Positions 46,111-59,880 of a stretch of DNA of 64,000 bases are shown piece by piece. Position 1 is the stretch's first letter. Every line of letters begins with the position of its first letter. Location of the stretch: assembly GCA_028023455.1 (NCBI GenBank), contig JAQFVV010006256.1:1056001-1120000 (forward strand), written 5' to 3'. Both the position numbers and the translations under genes were made by a program. This DNA is from Epiperipatus broadwayi. Taxonomy: Eukaryota; Onychophora; Udeonychophora; Euonychophora; Peripatidae. The notes beneath the pieces are model-generated. The model searched no databases. It saw only the letters and a program-made list of their open reading frames with translations, and was not told the DNA's origin.

Positions 46111-49100
46111 GTCATGAAAAGTCTAAGAATCCACACAAATTTTGATTATGAATGGATAATTTAATTGTTAAAATGACAGAATACAAATCATTATCAACAA
46201 ATGATAATAATATTGAGCAAATGATAAACATTTTTATTTCTGTATAAAATTATCTAGACAGATTTTGTTTCTTCATATATTATTTTAAACAAAAAATTGA
46301 AATTAATTTTTGAAAACTTATGAAGATAACCTAAAATTATGATGTTTCAAATTAATATCATGTCATGCTCGAAGAAGTTAATTAAATTTATTTTACAATT
46401 TTTGAAAAAAAACAAACAAACTTATCTATGTTTGATAATAGAAACTTTCAAAATACATTTTGGATTTGTACTTATTGTTCAGAATTGCTTATTGCTGACT
46501 TTGGATTTATATTAGTAAATTATTTGTTAAAATTTTAGTTGTAAAATATATTGAAGTGGACACTTCAAGAAATTATCAGTTTTATTTTTTTACCAAATTT
46601 AATTATCACAATCAATTATAATATTTTTAAATTAAATATTTAATATAAAAGCTGAACATTATATTCTATGTTTGAAGTTGTAAACCAATGACTGAAGAAT
46701 TAAAGTTCTTAGATGAAATATTGATAAATTCAAATGTACAACAGTCAAACTCACAAATAACACAACATATATAAAAATACAATGCGAAGTGGAATGGTAA
46801 AATTACAAAAAGGACAAAAACATCTATTTTTAAAGCAATTATATAGTGATCATCTGTAGATCAAATTAGTAGTAGTGAGTAATCTTTGAAGTGAAGGCAT
46901 TAATAGATTAAAAAGAAATAATTGAGGGAAATATTGCATACTATAGAAGTAAAACAATTTCTGATGTAGGGCCATTTTAAAATGCTTTGAGAATCATGTC
47001 ACAATCTTGAAGTAGAATCTTTCAGGTCAATGCAAGAGGCAGAATTAGAAAAAAAACATGAGATGAAGGAAAAAGATCTTGTAGAGACTGACTAACAATT
47101 CTGTAAAAGAAAATATTAAGTAAAAAGTGGTATTAGCAATAAAATTTTCATCAATGTCAAGTCCACCTTTTATACATTTTTTTTTAAAAAAACTTCATTT
47201 GCTTATGTCCACTTATGAGGAATGTCTTAAATTTCAAAATGTATTTTACTTTCCTACATTTAGATTATTCAATAAAAGAATTTCTTTTTTTGAACATTAC
47301 TTTAAAAATGTATTATTTCCATTAAATATTATATTTTAATATATGAAAAAAATAATTGGTTTATTGCAATTTTGCACAACCCATGGATCAGGGAGTCATG
47401 TAAAAATTGTTAGGGAGTGTGAAATTAAAAAAAAATTATCTTAAGTTTTGAACAATGATAGTTTTTTTTTTTTTTTAAAAATTAAAACAGAAAAAAATCA
47501 CTCGAAAATTATACACATCAATTTTTTTTTTTGTAAATATACACTTTGTTTAAAAATTTCATTTTAAATAGTACATACTTAATATTGATTAAAACAATTA
47601 GTTTTACTATGAGTATTTATTACATACTTATACTAATAATTTAGACATGGTAGAAACAAATAATGGGTTGCATCAAATTCTCATCCAAGGAAGAGGATCA
47701 CAAATGCAAAAAGGTTGTATGCACTGGTCCATGCATTTTTGAATTCCAGACTGCCTCTCCACAACTGCAGCAAAGTATTCAGATTTTTTAATCAATTTAG
47801 GTTCACAAAATGGAAGTTTAAGTGTGATTCAATGGTAATCTTTTGATTTAATCACCAGACATACTCAAACAAATAAATAATTACATGATTGATAAAAGTG
47901 TAAAATAAAATAGTCGCCAAACAATCATTAGTTCTTTAGTACAATGACTAGTCAAAACATTTAATGAAAATACTTTTAAATTGCTACTTGATATAATTCA
48001 TCATATTTCTTTAATACCAATGTTTGATCCTATGAAAGGAAAATGAATACCATCTTTGGATATTTTTCCCTATGCTGAACAAAGTCCTAAGTCTTTTCCA
48101 TAAAGGACAATTATCAATGTAAAACTCAAAAATTTTCTTGTTGAGATCAAAATCCAATGTGTTTGATGTTAAAAGTGACAACTTCTTACAGAAAGCCAAC
48201 TTTATTTCTCTGCATATTGCCTAATCATTTGCAACATTACTATTTGATAGATTTGTCCATATATGTTTGTTCCCAAATTTTAGTACAGAGCCTGATGGTT
48301 TCTGAAATATATTAAATAAATCCAAAACAAGAAGAGCAACTCCAACTTTTTTTTTTTTTTTACATAAATCTTCAATTAAATTTTAATTTTTTGTCTGTAT
48401 AGATTTAAAATATGAACAATTATTCATTCCAATGTTGAGCGCAGTCTATCAAATTTCTTTAAAATGTTTTTAATAATCAATAAAAGATATTATAGAGATT
48501 GAAATTTAACATGTTTGCCTAGCAATCATAATATTCCTATGACAACTCTTAATATATTTGTTCTAAATATAAATTGAGTTATCTATGTTATTTAATTGTA
48601 AATTTTGCTTTTATTTCTAAAGAAATGTTATAAACAAATAAGCAGGATGTATAGAGCAAAGCTGTAATAACGTTAATTAATTTATGACTTAGAAAAGTCA
48701 TAAATGTAGCAGTAATTGTGATAGGTGTGTATGTATGTATATATATATTGTTGCAGGCTAATTTACATATTTGCATTTAAGGTTATGTAGGTTGGATAAG
48801 CCATTTTTTGGGAGAGGGACGCAGGACTCCCTATTGTCTCTTGAAATGTGTCATGCTTTGATTTTGCATCATTGTGCTCTGTGCAGATGGCATTGAAGTG
48901 GGTGGGCTTGAAGACATGGCCAGTTGTGAAGCAGTCAAAGAAAATTGAGTGCCTGCATGTGTTTTAGCTTTATTATAAATGTGCTTAGCAATATGGGTTG
49001 ATAAGTTGGCCTAAGATTCACCATAGTAGATGGAAGGGGAAAGCTGGATCTTGGCATTTAATTAGACTATTTGAGAGTGCAGCTCAGTTGGCAGTGTCTT

Positions 49101-51700
49101 TCAAATTGAGTAGCCAATGCAAGGGAGGTGATATGTGAACTGCAACTTGGTGCATGGCTGTGATGTAGTAATTCTGGGTATGTATGGAAGAGAAATCCAA
49201 GGCTTTTCGTTGGTGTGTGTGGGACCTTTTCATTGTAGAAATTTTTAATCATTTGAAGTAAAAACGAATCCTAATAGAAGACATTGCACAGTTCAGAAAC
49301 ATGTGCTGATGTCCTTTTTGTCTGGTTAAGGAAATATTTTTGATATACATATTTCAAGTGAATAGTTTGGAATTGTATGATACAGATTGTCATATAAATT
49401 CTTCATAAACTTAAAGACTTTCTGATGCAATACAAGACAATCAACTGGAATATTCTTATGTTTTGTACCATTTAACCATAGATTTAAAGCTTTTCTATTT
49501 CAGGGGCACAAATCGGTTTTTTATAAGTTCTTTGACTGGTGATTCATTTTTTTGAAACATATGGCCAATTTCAGATTATGACTTTACTTTTCCTTATTAA
49601 ATGATTTTTTTTTTCATTTAATGAAAGTATAACTTTTTTTTTGATTTATCATTCATTGAATTCCAATACATTTTACTAAAGATATAGCTAACATGCATAC
49701 ATAAAACTAAAAAAAAACGCAAAGAAAAAAAAAAGTTCATATTTGAGAACATTTAGCAAAAAAAAAAAAAAGACTGCTGCCATACCAAGATTTATAAAAT
49801 ATAATAAATTTACAAATCTCAATACAGCATAGCTCACATCTTCACTGTATTCCAATATCTTTGCATTCTATTGTATTAGATTTTCTCTGTTATACACAGT
49901 ATTCTTCCATCTATATTTCGTATACCAACTTTATAACATCAAATGTTGGAACATTTCTGTTAATCAGGATGAATGATGACATTACAAATTCTATTTTAGT
50001 GATTCTTGTACATCAATCCTTTATTTGTTACTGATTGAACTGGTTATATTAGTTCTCTATACAAATCATGTTGGAACATTTCTATTAAACAATGGCATTT
50101 TAGTCTTTTCTAATGATTTTTGTATATTATTCTTTTAGTCTAATTATGATATAGATTTCCTACACAAATTCAGACAGTTTTTCCATCTTTATTTTAAAAA
50201 TAAATTTAATTTATTAATATCATTTTCAATAAAGAATTGGATAATTTTATCATCATTGACTTTTTAAAATTTTGTTATACTAAATCATCTGTTTTTCTTT
50301 TTGCAGTTCTTGACATTTGTCTTTTCATCATTTTTTTTTTTTTGTATTCAACATATGATATATTTTACATTTATTCCTTCACCACAGCTTTTCTAAAAGC
50401 TGATGTACAGGCTTGAGCCTTATTGGATTCTTGTTTATTTTGCATTGAATTCTTTTGAGTTTTAATCTTGTAGTAAGCACTTCAGTATATTACGATCTCA
50501 ATCCATATCTGCTCAAAAATAAATAATAGATTCTAACACTATACTTTTTGCTATACCAACACATGATCAATTTGATGTTCATTCAAATCACGATTCTCTC
50601 TGGTACATGTCTAAATGTCAAATCTTGACTAATTTACTTATCACTAAATTAAAAATCTCTACTGGGTCTATTCTGATATCTCATGATAAAATTATTTCTA
50701 GTTTTATGCTGTTCAAGATCTTTTTCAACATATTATAATTGGCAAGTGATGCTGCAAAACAGTTTAGTTTCATTTTCTGTGGTGAATATCCAGAAATCCC
50801 TTAAAAAAGTACAATATATCAAATTTTGTGTTTTTGATTGTGGAGATATTAGATAATTTCCATTATGAAACTTATCCTCAATTCTCTAGAATTGTTAAAT
50901 GTTTCTGCAATTCTCTTTTCAAGTTTTTTTGTCTTTCCAAATTTTATTACGATTTTAATAGCCTATATTGTTAGATCATATATTGACTATCTGGATGCCC
51001 TATTTCTCCCCATGCTGACTCTACATCTTGGTATTTCAATTGTGTCCTACAGAATTTTTACCTTATTATTAGAAAATACTTGTAATATTTACCATTGCTT
51101 TTTGCACCAAACTTATTTAAGTTATCTTATAGAAAATATTGTCAAGCATGCCAATTAAATTAGCCATTTTATCTTCTTTGCCATTGGGACATGATTACTC
51201 TTCCATCTTAGAAGGTATTGACCATTTTCACCTATAAACTGGAGTGGGTTTTATAGACTAGTATCATCTGGTCTAGCTGAATCTAGTTTTTTAATGTTAT
51301 TCTTCCATTTACTTCATCTAAAATTGGCAAAGGCAATCATTTGATTTGAGATTTCTTAATATCTAGATTTAATATGGAACCATATAAATACAATTGATAG
51401 CAATAGGATTTGAAAGTTAATAATGACTATAAATATCTCAATTATCTTAGGTCAGAATGAAAAGCAGGATCCATTATTTACAGATGTGATTAACATAACT
51501 GTAGCAGTTGTCATGTAATTATTATTTTTAACATATGCTCATACCTATGATATAATTTATCTTAAAAATTATATACATTAAAATATCAATAAAGTTAAAT
51601 ATCACAGTAGAATAATGTAGATATGAAAAATTATATTACTGTAACAAACTAATTGAGAGCATGTATGCACACTTAAAATTTGCGACATGTGTGAAAATGC
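46111..51700. other. AT-rich DNA with possible decayed mobile-element scraps
   Basis: Three stretches are less A+T-biased: 47,640-48,200 (minus-strand ORF 48,011-48,199), 48,780-49,250 and 50,700-51,300. In the last, minus-strand translation gives charged stretches like LERQKNLKRELQKHLTILEN, resembling the linker after a LINE endonuclease, but not firmly. No gene or terminal repeat is supported elsewhere. Confidence 0.4.
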
Positions 51701-52424
51701 TACCAACTTGTTCTCTCTACTTCCCTATCACCTGTCTCTTTCTCCGACCATCTTGCTTTGGAGGTAGAGATGGATGTTGACCTTAAAGATCTGACACTTT
51801 AATTTTAACAAGACAGTCAGAATGCTGGTTAGATCATGAATGCCTGAGGTAGTAACCTCTGAAGCCTATATTTACTTCCATAAAATTAACATATTCTCCA
51901 TCCCTGCGATTGAAGAATGGTTTTCATTTATTGGAATCCTTCAATCTATAATCAAACATTATGCCTAAAAATGAAAGGACCTACAAACTTACTCAAAGAA
52001 TCAGAACAAATTAATGATAAACTGAAATGACTTCCATGTAATGACACAAACATAGAGACCACATTGGAGATTAAAACAATATAAAACCAAGCAAAAAACT
52101 TTAACCGATTTACATCTCAGTAGAGATAAAAGGTTTTCTTATCTCAAACACACAGCTGGACAAGAAGTTATACTAGGTGGGTGCTGGATTCCAAGGGAAA
52201 TAAGGCCACTCCCATATCAGTAACTATAAAGGGAGAACTTTATACTGGAATCTACATGCTGTAAAAAATCTTTTAAGGTAAAATTACAGTGATGCTCCAT
52301 TCGATGACAACCCCAGTGAGGAGGTGGATAGTGGGCATGACATCTCCGAATTCGATATCCTAATTAAAATAAAATCCCTCCCAGATAAAGCACATCTGAA
52401 TCCACAGATACATAATTCATTTAA
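51700..52424 (+). pseudogene. Possible 5' part of a LINE relic
   Basis: This patch is less A+T-biased than its surroundings and ends against the foldback insertion. Translations contain DDNPSEEVDSGHDISEFDI and SLPDKAHLNPQIHN-type stretches with stops. It lies upstream of, and on the same strand as, the clearer RT relic at 53.46 kb, so it may be the same element split by the insertion. No catalytic motif is seen here. Confidence 0.35.
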
Positions 52425-52794
52425 TAAACTAAAGATTAGCCTTTCAAGCTAACGTACATGCACTTTTTTTATGAATGTTAATGTCAATAAATGAATACTT
52501 TCATTTCCAACACAAGATAAAGTCTTTGCAAATGAATCCACTTATTCATCCAACCCAAATGCTTATATATGGGCAAATCTTAAGTACTGGATATGAAAGC
52601 ATGAGGATAAATCAATCACTTTAAATTAATGCACTTCAGATTTGCCCATATATAAGCATTTGGGTTTAATGAATAAGTGGATTCATTCACAAAGACTTTA
52701 TCTTGTGTTGGAAATGAAAGTATTCATTTATTATTATTAACATTCATAAAAAAAGCGCATGTATGTTAGCTTGAAAGGCTAATCTTTAGTTTAT
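52425..52794. mobile_element. Foldback element: 156-bp inverted repeat pair
   Basis: The left arm 52,425-52,580 (TAAACTAAAGATTAGCCTTT to GGGCAAATCT) and the right arm 52,639-52,794 are reverse complements with few mismatches, separated by 58 bases. Landmarks are CATTTGGGTT/AACCCAAATG and ACACAAGATAAAGTCTTTG. There is no coding sequence. Its short terminal motif AAAGAT(T/C)AGCC recurs in the two partial copies that follow. Confidence 0.92.
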
Positions 52795-52854
52795 TACAAT
52801 TTATAAACATAGTGCTATATAAATAAATGCCTCATTTACATAATTCATTTAATA

Positions 52855-53190
52855 CATTTAAAGATCAGCCTTTTCAAGCTATTGTGCATGCGCATTTTAC
52901 GAGTGTTAATAATAAACGAATACTTTCACTCCCAACATGATATAGTATTTATGAAAGAACAAAATGAATCCACTTGTTCTTTCCAACCCAAATGCTTATA
53001 TATGGGCAAATCTTAAGTACTGGAAGTGAAAGCGTGAGGATAAACCACTCACTTTAAATTACTGTTTACGATATCTGAATGAATGACGTCAACAAAATTA
53101 TCTGGAATTTACTAAACGTCACTCTCAAATGAAACTTAAACATATGTAAATAAGCAATTACTTTTATAGTGCTATGTTTATAATTGTAAT
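52855..53190. repeat. Third arm copy of the foldback family, with inverted 3' segment
   Basis: From CATTTAAAGATCAGCC it repeats the left arm directly (CCAACCCAAATGCTTATATA and GGGCAAATCTTAAGTACTGG), and then extends through CACTTTAAATTACTG. Its end, TTATAGTGCTATGTTTATAA (about 53,164-53,183), is the inverse of TTATAAACATAGTGCTATA just after the first foldback (52,801-52,819). So it behaves as part of a larger nested palindrome. Confidence 0.85.
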
Positions 53191-53191
53191 A

Positions 53192-53262
53192 CATTTAAAG
53201 ATCAGCCTTTTCAAGCTATTGTGCATGCACTTTTTAAGAGTGTTAATAATAAGTAAATTTTC
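53192..53262. repeat. Fourth, truncated foldback arm copy
   Basis: CATTTAAAGATCAGCCTTTT through GTTAATAATAAGTAAATTTT repeats the first 65-70 bases of the third copy and then stops, after which LINE-like sequence resumes. Confidence 0.85.
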
Positions 53263-55100
53263 AGTATCTACCATCCTTAACATGATTAACCTATTATCAA
53301 ATGGTCCCCAATCTATAGAAAATCTATTCAATTTCCATGGTACCTTTTTAAAAAAAAACGCATGTTACCTTCCCAGATTTCCAATCTGTCCCATCTCTAT
53401 GACCATTATTAATCAAAGTCATAAAGTCAATCATCAAATATAAAATCCAAAACTGAATTTATCTTCATATTTCACTCTCAATTTGTCAGAAAAGGGGCAT
53501 CAACTGGCGATGCCATCTGCCAATTTAAATTACTACTTGATCACCTCAAAAGAAAAAAGGATGTCATGCCCAGTAGCGGTACAATTAGACATCTAGGTAG
53601 CTTTTGATTTGCCTCCAAACCCTGTTAAGTGTGCTATGAGATTACTCGGTTCTGGATGCATACATTCAGATCGGAAACTTTACTGTACAACAGAGAAATC
53701 TTCATCACTCTGGAAGGTAGGATCACGCACTCAAACTCCATCCACAGGGTTCCCCTTTTAGTGCTCTTTATCTTGTATTTAAATCCACTTCTGCAAGATA
53801 TTGAGGCTCCTGAGAGTTTTTGTTCCCAAAATTCAAAAAATATCCCATATTTCTTATATGGATAATGTAATAGTATTTCTTCCATCCGAAAAATATATTC
53901 ACAAACTTGTAGCAATTCTCAAAAAATATACTGCATTATGGACTTGAAATTAATCCGAATAAATCTTTTACCTGGAAACTTGTCATGTTGCAAGATAACA
54001 TCATGTTTCATTGCTGATCCCCCCCAAACTTCCTGGGATTCCCAATCTTGGAATTCTCTTCTGCAATGAGGAAAAAATACAAGATTCAATCTTATCTACC
54101 ACCCAGAAAATAACCAGTTTACTCTCCAGAATATTTATTTACCCACGCTAAAGCTGTGTTGTTAAACATGTTAATATATCTCAGGATCAATTTTCTTCCT
54201 GGAATTCCAATTTACCAAAAGGTTTCAAAGGAAAATGAGCACCTTATGTTCTCACTTTGGGGGAGAAAGACAATCACCAACAGTATGAAAAACATGCAAA
54301 AACCAGCTACCCACAATGGGATGTTTTTACACACCATTGCCACATTTTTCATACAAAAAAGCCTTCAACACATTACAGAGGCTTAGAACATGCTACCCTA
54401 ATTTAGAAAACATCATCCCCATTGTTCCCACTGACCACCATCTCCACCTAGAAAATGTTTATGGATTCAACTATTAATATCACAAATTGGCTACCACATT
54501 CAAATCACACTTTTACACAAAAGATCTCCTACTGGGGGACCTACAAACAATTAAATCAAAACATAGCAGCCTCACCAGTATTCTTCAAATCACAAACAAA
54601 AAAATCAAATCTCAACACTGGAATCTTGAACCATAGTTCCTTGATTTTATCAAATTAAACATAGAAGCCCTCCTACTAATCACTTTCTTGTTATAGAAAA
54701 TACTCTAACATAGACCCCAACTGTCAGTTTTGCCTTAAAGGTGAAGAGACCACAATTCATGCCTTATTTCAATATGAAAGACTGCAAATTCTCAGAAACT
54801 ATCCCATTTCTAAAGCCAATGGTTACCAGATGTATACCTATGCAGTAAGTATAGAGACTTCTTTCCCTCGATAAGGATTACAACATTCCTGTTATATAGT
54901 ATTTGGTTGATGAGATGTAAACTGACATTTGATCAATCAATAGAAAACCCTTATTTACTTCTAAATATTTTCAGAATGAGCAAGGCTCTGACTCTTCCCA
55001 ACATTCACAGCAACATGGAGCCTTTTCATATTACCCACTGCCTGCTAACCTTGGACAGAGAATGCTCTCCAGACTGTAACTACATCTTGCCCATATGATC
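53263..55100 (+). pseudogene. Tx1/L1-like LINE reverse transcriptase relic
   Basis: + strand translations in shifting frames follow an L1-clade RT. LLVLFILYLNPLLQDIEAPE (the LSPLLF-x-L-x-LEPLL region) is followed by a YMDN-VIVFLPSE stretch at about 53,858-53,890, where the catalytic YADD is altered (second catalytic Asp to Asn). Next come NFLGFPILEFSSA/NLGILF-like (LGI motif), KITSLLSRIFIYPRLKLCC and MLIYLRINFLPGIPIYQKVS. The end is C-terminal Cys-His-like sequence and HSNMEPFHITHCLLTLDREC. This order matches Tx1/L1 LINEs. Many stops and frameshifts are present. The foldback cluster at 52.4-53.26 kb interrupts its 5' side. The best-preserved open pieces are 54,156-54,386 and 54,907-55,098. 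Confidence 0.8.
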
Positions 55101-58100
55101 AAACCTTATGTTAATCACTATTATATTTCACTGTTGTGATCACAATCCTTTATATAGTTTTTCATTTCTAAAAAAAAACTTGTTTTCTCTGTATTAAATC
55201 TTATTATCAACTTAATGTTTGGGACCCTTTAAAACATTTATTTAATAATTAATAGCAATGAGAGTTGTGTAAACCTTTAATTATGACTGCAACCACATTG
55301 GATTGAGTACGTATGATGACGTCAATATAGATGATTCATGATGCCTGGCATGTGTAAAGCATGAATTCAAGAAATTTTTTTCAAACTACAAAAATATGAT
55401 TTTCTATGGCATAAAAAATATCTATATAGTTATTTCATAAAGCTGTTGTAAAACTATTCTTGAGATAATGATTAAGAACAGAGATAAAAAAAAAGTAGTA
55501 TATAAGTTATGAGGACATAAGAATTATCAAATTAATTTTGAAATAAAAAAACTGAAAGATGGAAAATTATTTATCGAGAAAAATGGAGATCAAGAATGAA
55601 AAGAATATAAAAATTATGGTTTAAAAAAATAATTAAATTACAGACATGTAAATATTTATAAGCATAGAAATGCTGTGCATCATCTTACAGAAATTTATTC
55701 ATAGTTTTGGAGTTACATGGGCTATTTTTGGACTTTTATTCATGTAGTCTTCTTTGCCATTGAGATAGCTAACAATATCTTCAGAGCTGGGTAAATTACT
55801 AGCTCAAAATGTCACTTCTGCTATATTGTTTGCCTTATATTTTGAACTGCTGATATATTTACGGTTAAGAGTATTTGCCTGCAGTTCTGAAATAACAGGT
55901 AATCTGGACATCTTATGGGCTGTTTGTAATCAGACCATGACTAATTTAGGTGTTTGCAATGATGTTAGTCTTAAGTTTGAACAATGTATGGATAATTTTT
56001 TTGCTAACCACTACAGGTGGCATTTATTTGTTGTTTCCCTGGTAAAGTCTGAGAACTCTGATAGTAGACTGGGTTCTTTTTATATTACTAAAGCTTTATG
56101 TGGTGTAGGTTTCAGTTCATCAATTTGATCCTCAGCTGACAGTTGTTTTACTGCTGATTTACCATATGCAATTAGTTGTGTATGTTACAATACAGCACTA
56201 ATAATATTCTCACTATAATGGGTTCTAATAATCTCCAGTTTATTTCCTGGATTGTATACCCAGTTTGAATATATGCTGATGGTAATAGATGCTGGATGAA
56301 GTTTTTGAACTGGATGGATACGGAGGCAGTATTATTTGAAATGATAGTGCAAGGAATCCAAAGGTAGACCATAATGTCAATGGATGCTAAAGCATAGAAG
56401 GGAATTTCAATCACTTCCAGAAAAGGCATTTACAACAATTAAAAATGTATTGCCTCTGCCTTTGACCAATCATTTTTATATCAGATGTCCTACTTAACAT
56501 AGTACCACAACTAGCTAGCTATATTCTCTCTTGATATCCATGATCCCGCAAATGATCATATCCCAGAGTCAATTTCCTGATCTTAATTATGTAATTTATG
56601 GTTTCATTTATACCTGTGATCAAAAATAGTTTGAGGCAAAAATAAATTCTGAGTAGCACAATAATTTTCTCAAATGTTAATTCTGATGAGAGCAGATCTT
56701 GCTTATGCACACAAAACTTAATGTGGTTGAATTGACATACTTACAAAGTTTCTAATTTTAGTTCAGGTTTGACTATTTCATTAGCATCCAAAAAGAACCT
56801 AATTCTAAATCCAGGTAAATCAACCAATAATTTGGATACCTTGAATTAAATTTCTCTATTAATCCTTTGGCAACATATCTTTTATTATATTTTCTTTAAA
56901 ATTTAGGGATGGCTATAATTTAAAATGCAATTGATCTCATCCTAATTGCTAATCCTGTTATATATCAAGAGCAATTGAAAGACTATTAATTTACTAAATA
57001 TTCTATGTATAAGTTAGTTATTAATCTTACATTAAATCAAATAAATCATAATAATAGGTTTCTTATTTGCATATAAATCATTAGAATGAATACTTCCCTA
57101 GAAGGAATTCCGGAGTCAATAGTTTATGCTATCTCATTAAGAATAAAGATTTATAGCTTAGAGATATTTACATCAAGCTTCAGTAATGACTGCTATACTA
57201 GAGTATAATCCCTCAGTACTGGCCTAAGTAAATGATACATTGATTCTAGATATAGATTTATCAGGACTTAATTTATAGAAATAATTTTAATTATACATTC
57301 TTTCTTTATTATTGGATTGCTTGCATTTAATGGGCAGCATTTTTTTGCATTGATTGGGTGATTATCTGCAAGATCCAGAAACAGCGGTTGTTCTAGTTTG
57401 TTGACGATAGTAAGTCCATTACCTGGAAAAGATTATATTGTGTAGTCCAATACAAAAAGTGATTATATTCAGATGCATAATACAACTATAATGTAAAAGC
57501 CAAAGAAAAAAGAAGACCAAAACACTAAAATAAATGAAGAATAAAAATGTAATTTTTCCTCTAAACTTTCACATCTAAATTATTGAAAATAGGTTTTCAT
57601 TTATAAAAGAACTATAAAAGCAGTACAAAAAAGACAAGATGCATACAGTATATGAAATAAAACGATTTGAAAATAATTATTAAAAAGAGCAAAGGAATTA
57701 ATAATTACACTTATTTGCTATAAAATAATTGATTCATTTTATAGGTAGCAGGGAATTAAGATATGATCAAAAGAAAAAAGATTAAAGCAGACAGCATAAA
57801 TGTCTACTAATTATGAAAAATTGTAAATATCAAAAGTTGAAACAATACGAGATCTTAGTATTCACATTCACAATTAGTGTACTAAAAAAATACCATTTTT
57901 TTTTGGCAAAACTTCATGATGAATTAAGGAATCGCTTATTATTATTGGAATTTCATGTTTTCTTTCTATTTAAAACTGATTAATTTGATCTAAATTTAAA
58001 ATTATTGTATTATTGAAATATTTGTATTGCAGACAGATATACTAAAAAGCTAGTATAGATTTTGTGTGTTTAGTGAAATGATGAACTGGTAGTATTTTAA

Positions 58101-59600
58101 AAGTTGCTCGATCTTAAGCTCAACTTATCACTTGCTATTTGATTATTCATAGATGTCTTGAGGAGCAGTTTAATCCAAGGCTTCAATTGTCTAGTTATAT
58201 CTTTTTGCAACGTCCAGTCACAATTCTTTCAATGATGCTTGTTCTACAATCATATATTTTGTTTTCAATTTCTCCTTGTTATCCCCATCTCTTTATCCAT
58301 TGCAGAGTGCTCTGAAATCTCAAATTGCTCTTATGTTAATTACAAAGTCTCAGATACTTGTAAGACCTAGCAAAACACATTAAAAAATCTTTCTTTTCAA
58401 ATACAAAAATATATTTTTATTAAAAACACACCAATTTTTTTTTCTATATTAATAATCTAAAGTACTTGTAATTGCTAACTTTTTAAAATTAATTATCAAC
58501 TATTATTTGTCTTATGTAAAAAAAAAAACACACAAAAAAAACGATTACACATTAGTTTAGTCTTTTAGCATTTATCTTTAATTATATTTCCTTGCTTTTA
58601 CCTAGATTAATTCTTATAAATTTCCTAAAGTATTAATTGTAAAAACAATCTTATCACATGCAAATCTAGTTAATTTATATAATCCCCATTTATTTCCCTA
58701 ATATCCATTTTAATGAAAAAAATACTTTTTCGAAAAATGCTGTAAAAATTTTTGGATATTGACCACCCTATCATATACCCATATCAATATTAATTTTCTT
58801 AATACCACCATGTGTTGCATTTTAATAAATATTCTTTAGAATATGATAATCTGGTTAATTTTTTTTATCAATAAATTTTGTGAGCTCAAAGAATTACATT
58901 ATTGCAATAACAGAGTTATGTTGTTGACAAACACTATAATAAAGGTTACATAACCCAATACCAATGGTTTGGGCATAAAAAAATCAACTGTTCAATCACA
59001 AATTATCTGGTTAATTTTGATATTCCAATATTTTAATCATTGCAGAAATGTTTAGAGTCAAACATCTTTTCATAATATACAAATCTAAAGTATGACAATT
59101 CACACTCATTAGCTCTATCTATATCTCTTTCTTAGACAAAATCTAATGCATTAAAACCAATGTTAAATCCAGCTTATTCTTATGGTTGATTAGTTTATTT
59201 CTAATTTTTTTCTTCATCTTTCATAAATATCAATATTTTTTTGAACTTTCCCATCTCACCATTTAAAATTCTTTTCAATTCAGATTTAGTTTGTTCTTTA
59301 TTACTATTACTTCTTTGACGATTGTTTCTCTTTTAATAATAATGTTTTTCTTATTATTGAAGCACCCTTCCCCAAACTAAGTTACTGCTTATACTTTGGA
59401 CTTTTCTTGCCAATTCTCTTATATTTCATTATATCATTACGTTTGTAGTTTTATAGAATTTCAGAAATCGTCATATTCTTTTTTCTTCAGATATTACCTT
59501 CTGTTGAATAATATATTGATTAGTTGCTTTTTTGCAACAATTATCTGATTTTAGTAGATTTATTGGTTACTTTCTTATTGAATTCATTTAGATGTGAATA
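55101..59600. other. AT-rich DNA; unassigned short ORFs
   Basis: 55,730-56,450 is somewhat less A+T-rich and holds a 100-codon + strand ORF (55,826-56,128) and an 85-codon minus-strand ORF (56,172-56,429). I recognise neither. Because they lie near LINE scraps they may be element debris. Elsewhere there are only simple A+T-rich sequences. Confidence 0.4.
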
Positions 59601-59880
59601 ATCACCAATATTAATATTTTAAAATGATTAGCTAATTCTTGCATAAATTCACTTAAACATTACGGAAGATTAAAAATATCAACCATCAATGCTGTCTTTC
59701 CTAATAGATTTCTCTCTTTAGTTTTAACATTAAATATATCTTCTACTAAAGATTGATCATTTCCTGTGTTGAATCTATTATGTACATAAATCTTAAGTAC
59801 ATATTTTTTATTAAACAAAATTTTATCCAACTTTGATACTTCCATGTTCATTTCAATCTTGGATTTTTCTTAAAAAAAAT
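59600..59880 (-). pseudogene. LINE endonuclease-domain scrap
   Basis: The minus-strand frame (open over 59,660-59,851) reads ...YVLKIYVHNRFNTGNDQSLV, EDIFNV, then LLGKTALMVDIFNLP. This resembles the apurinic-type endonuclease of L1/Tx1 LINEs, in which an L-x-IYAPN strand is followed by an II-GGDFN strand; the Gly-Gly-Asp part is decayed to VDIFN. After the stop, CLSEFMQELANHF continues like the domain. No RT was found on this strand nearby. Confidence 0.5.

Noticed and set aside
48780-49250. G+C-richer patch with a 61-codon minus-strand ORF as a possible gene
   Set aside because: No recognisable domain, no splice-bounded continuation; more likely transposon debris, which I could not classify.
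55826-56128. 100-codon ORF as a host gene exon
   Set aside because: No family signature and no supporting splice sites or neighbouring exons. Left as unassigned.
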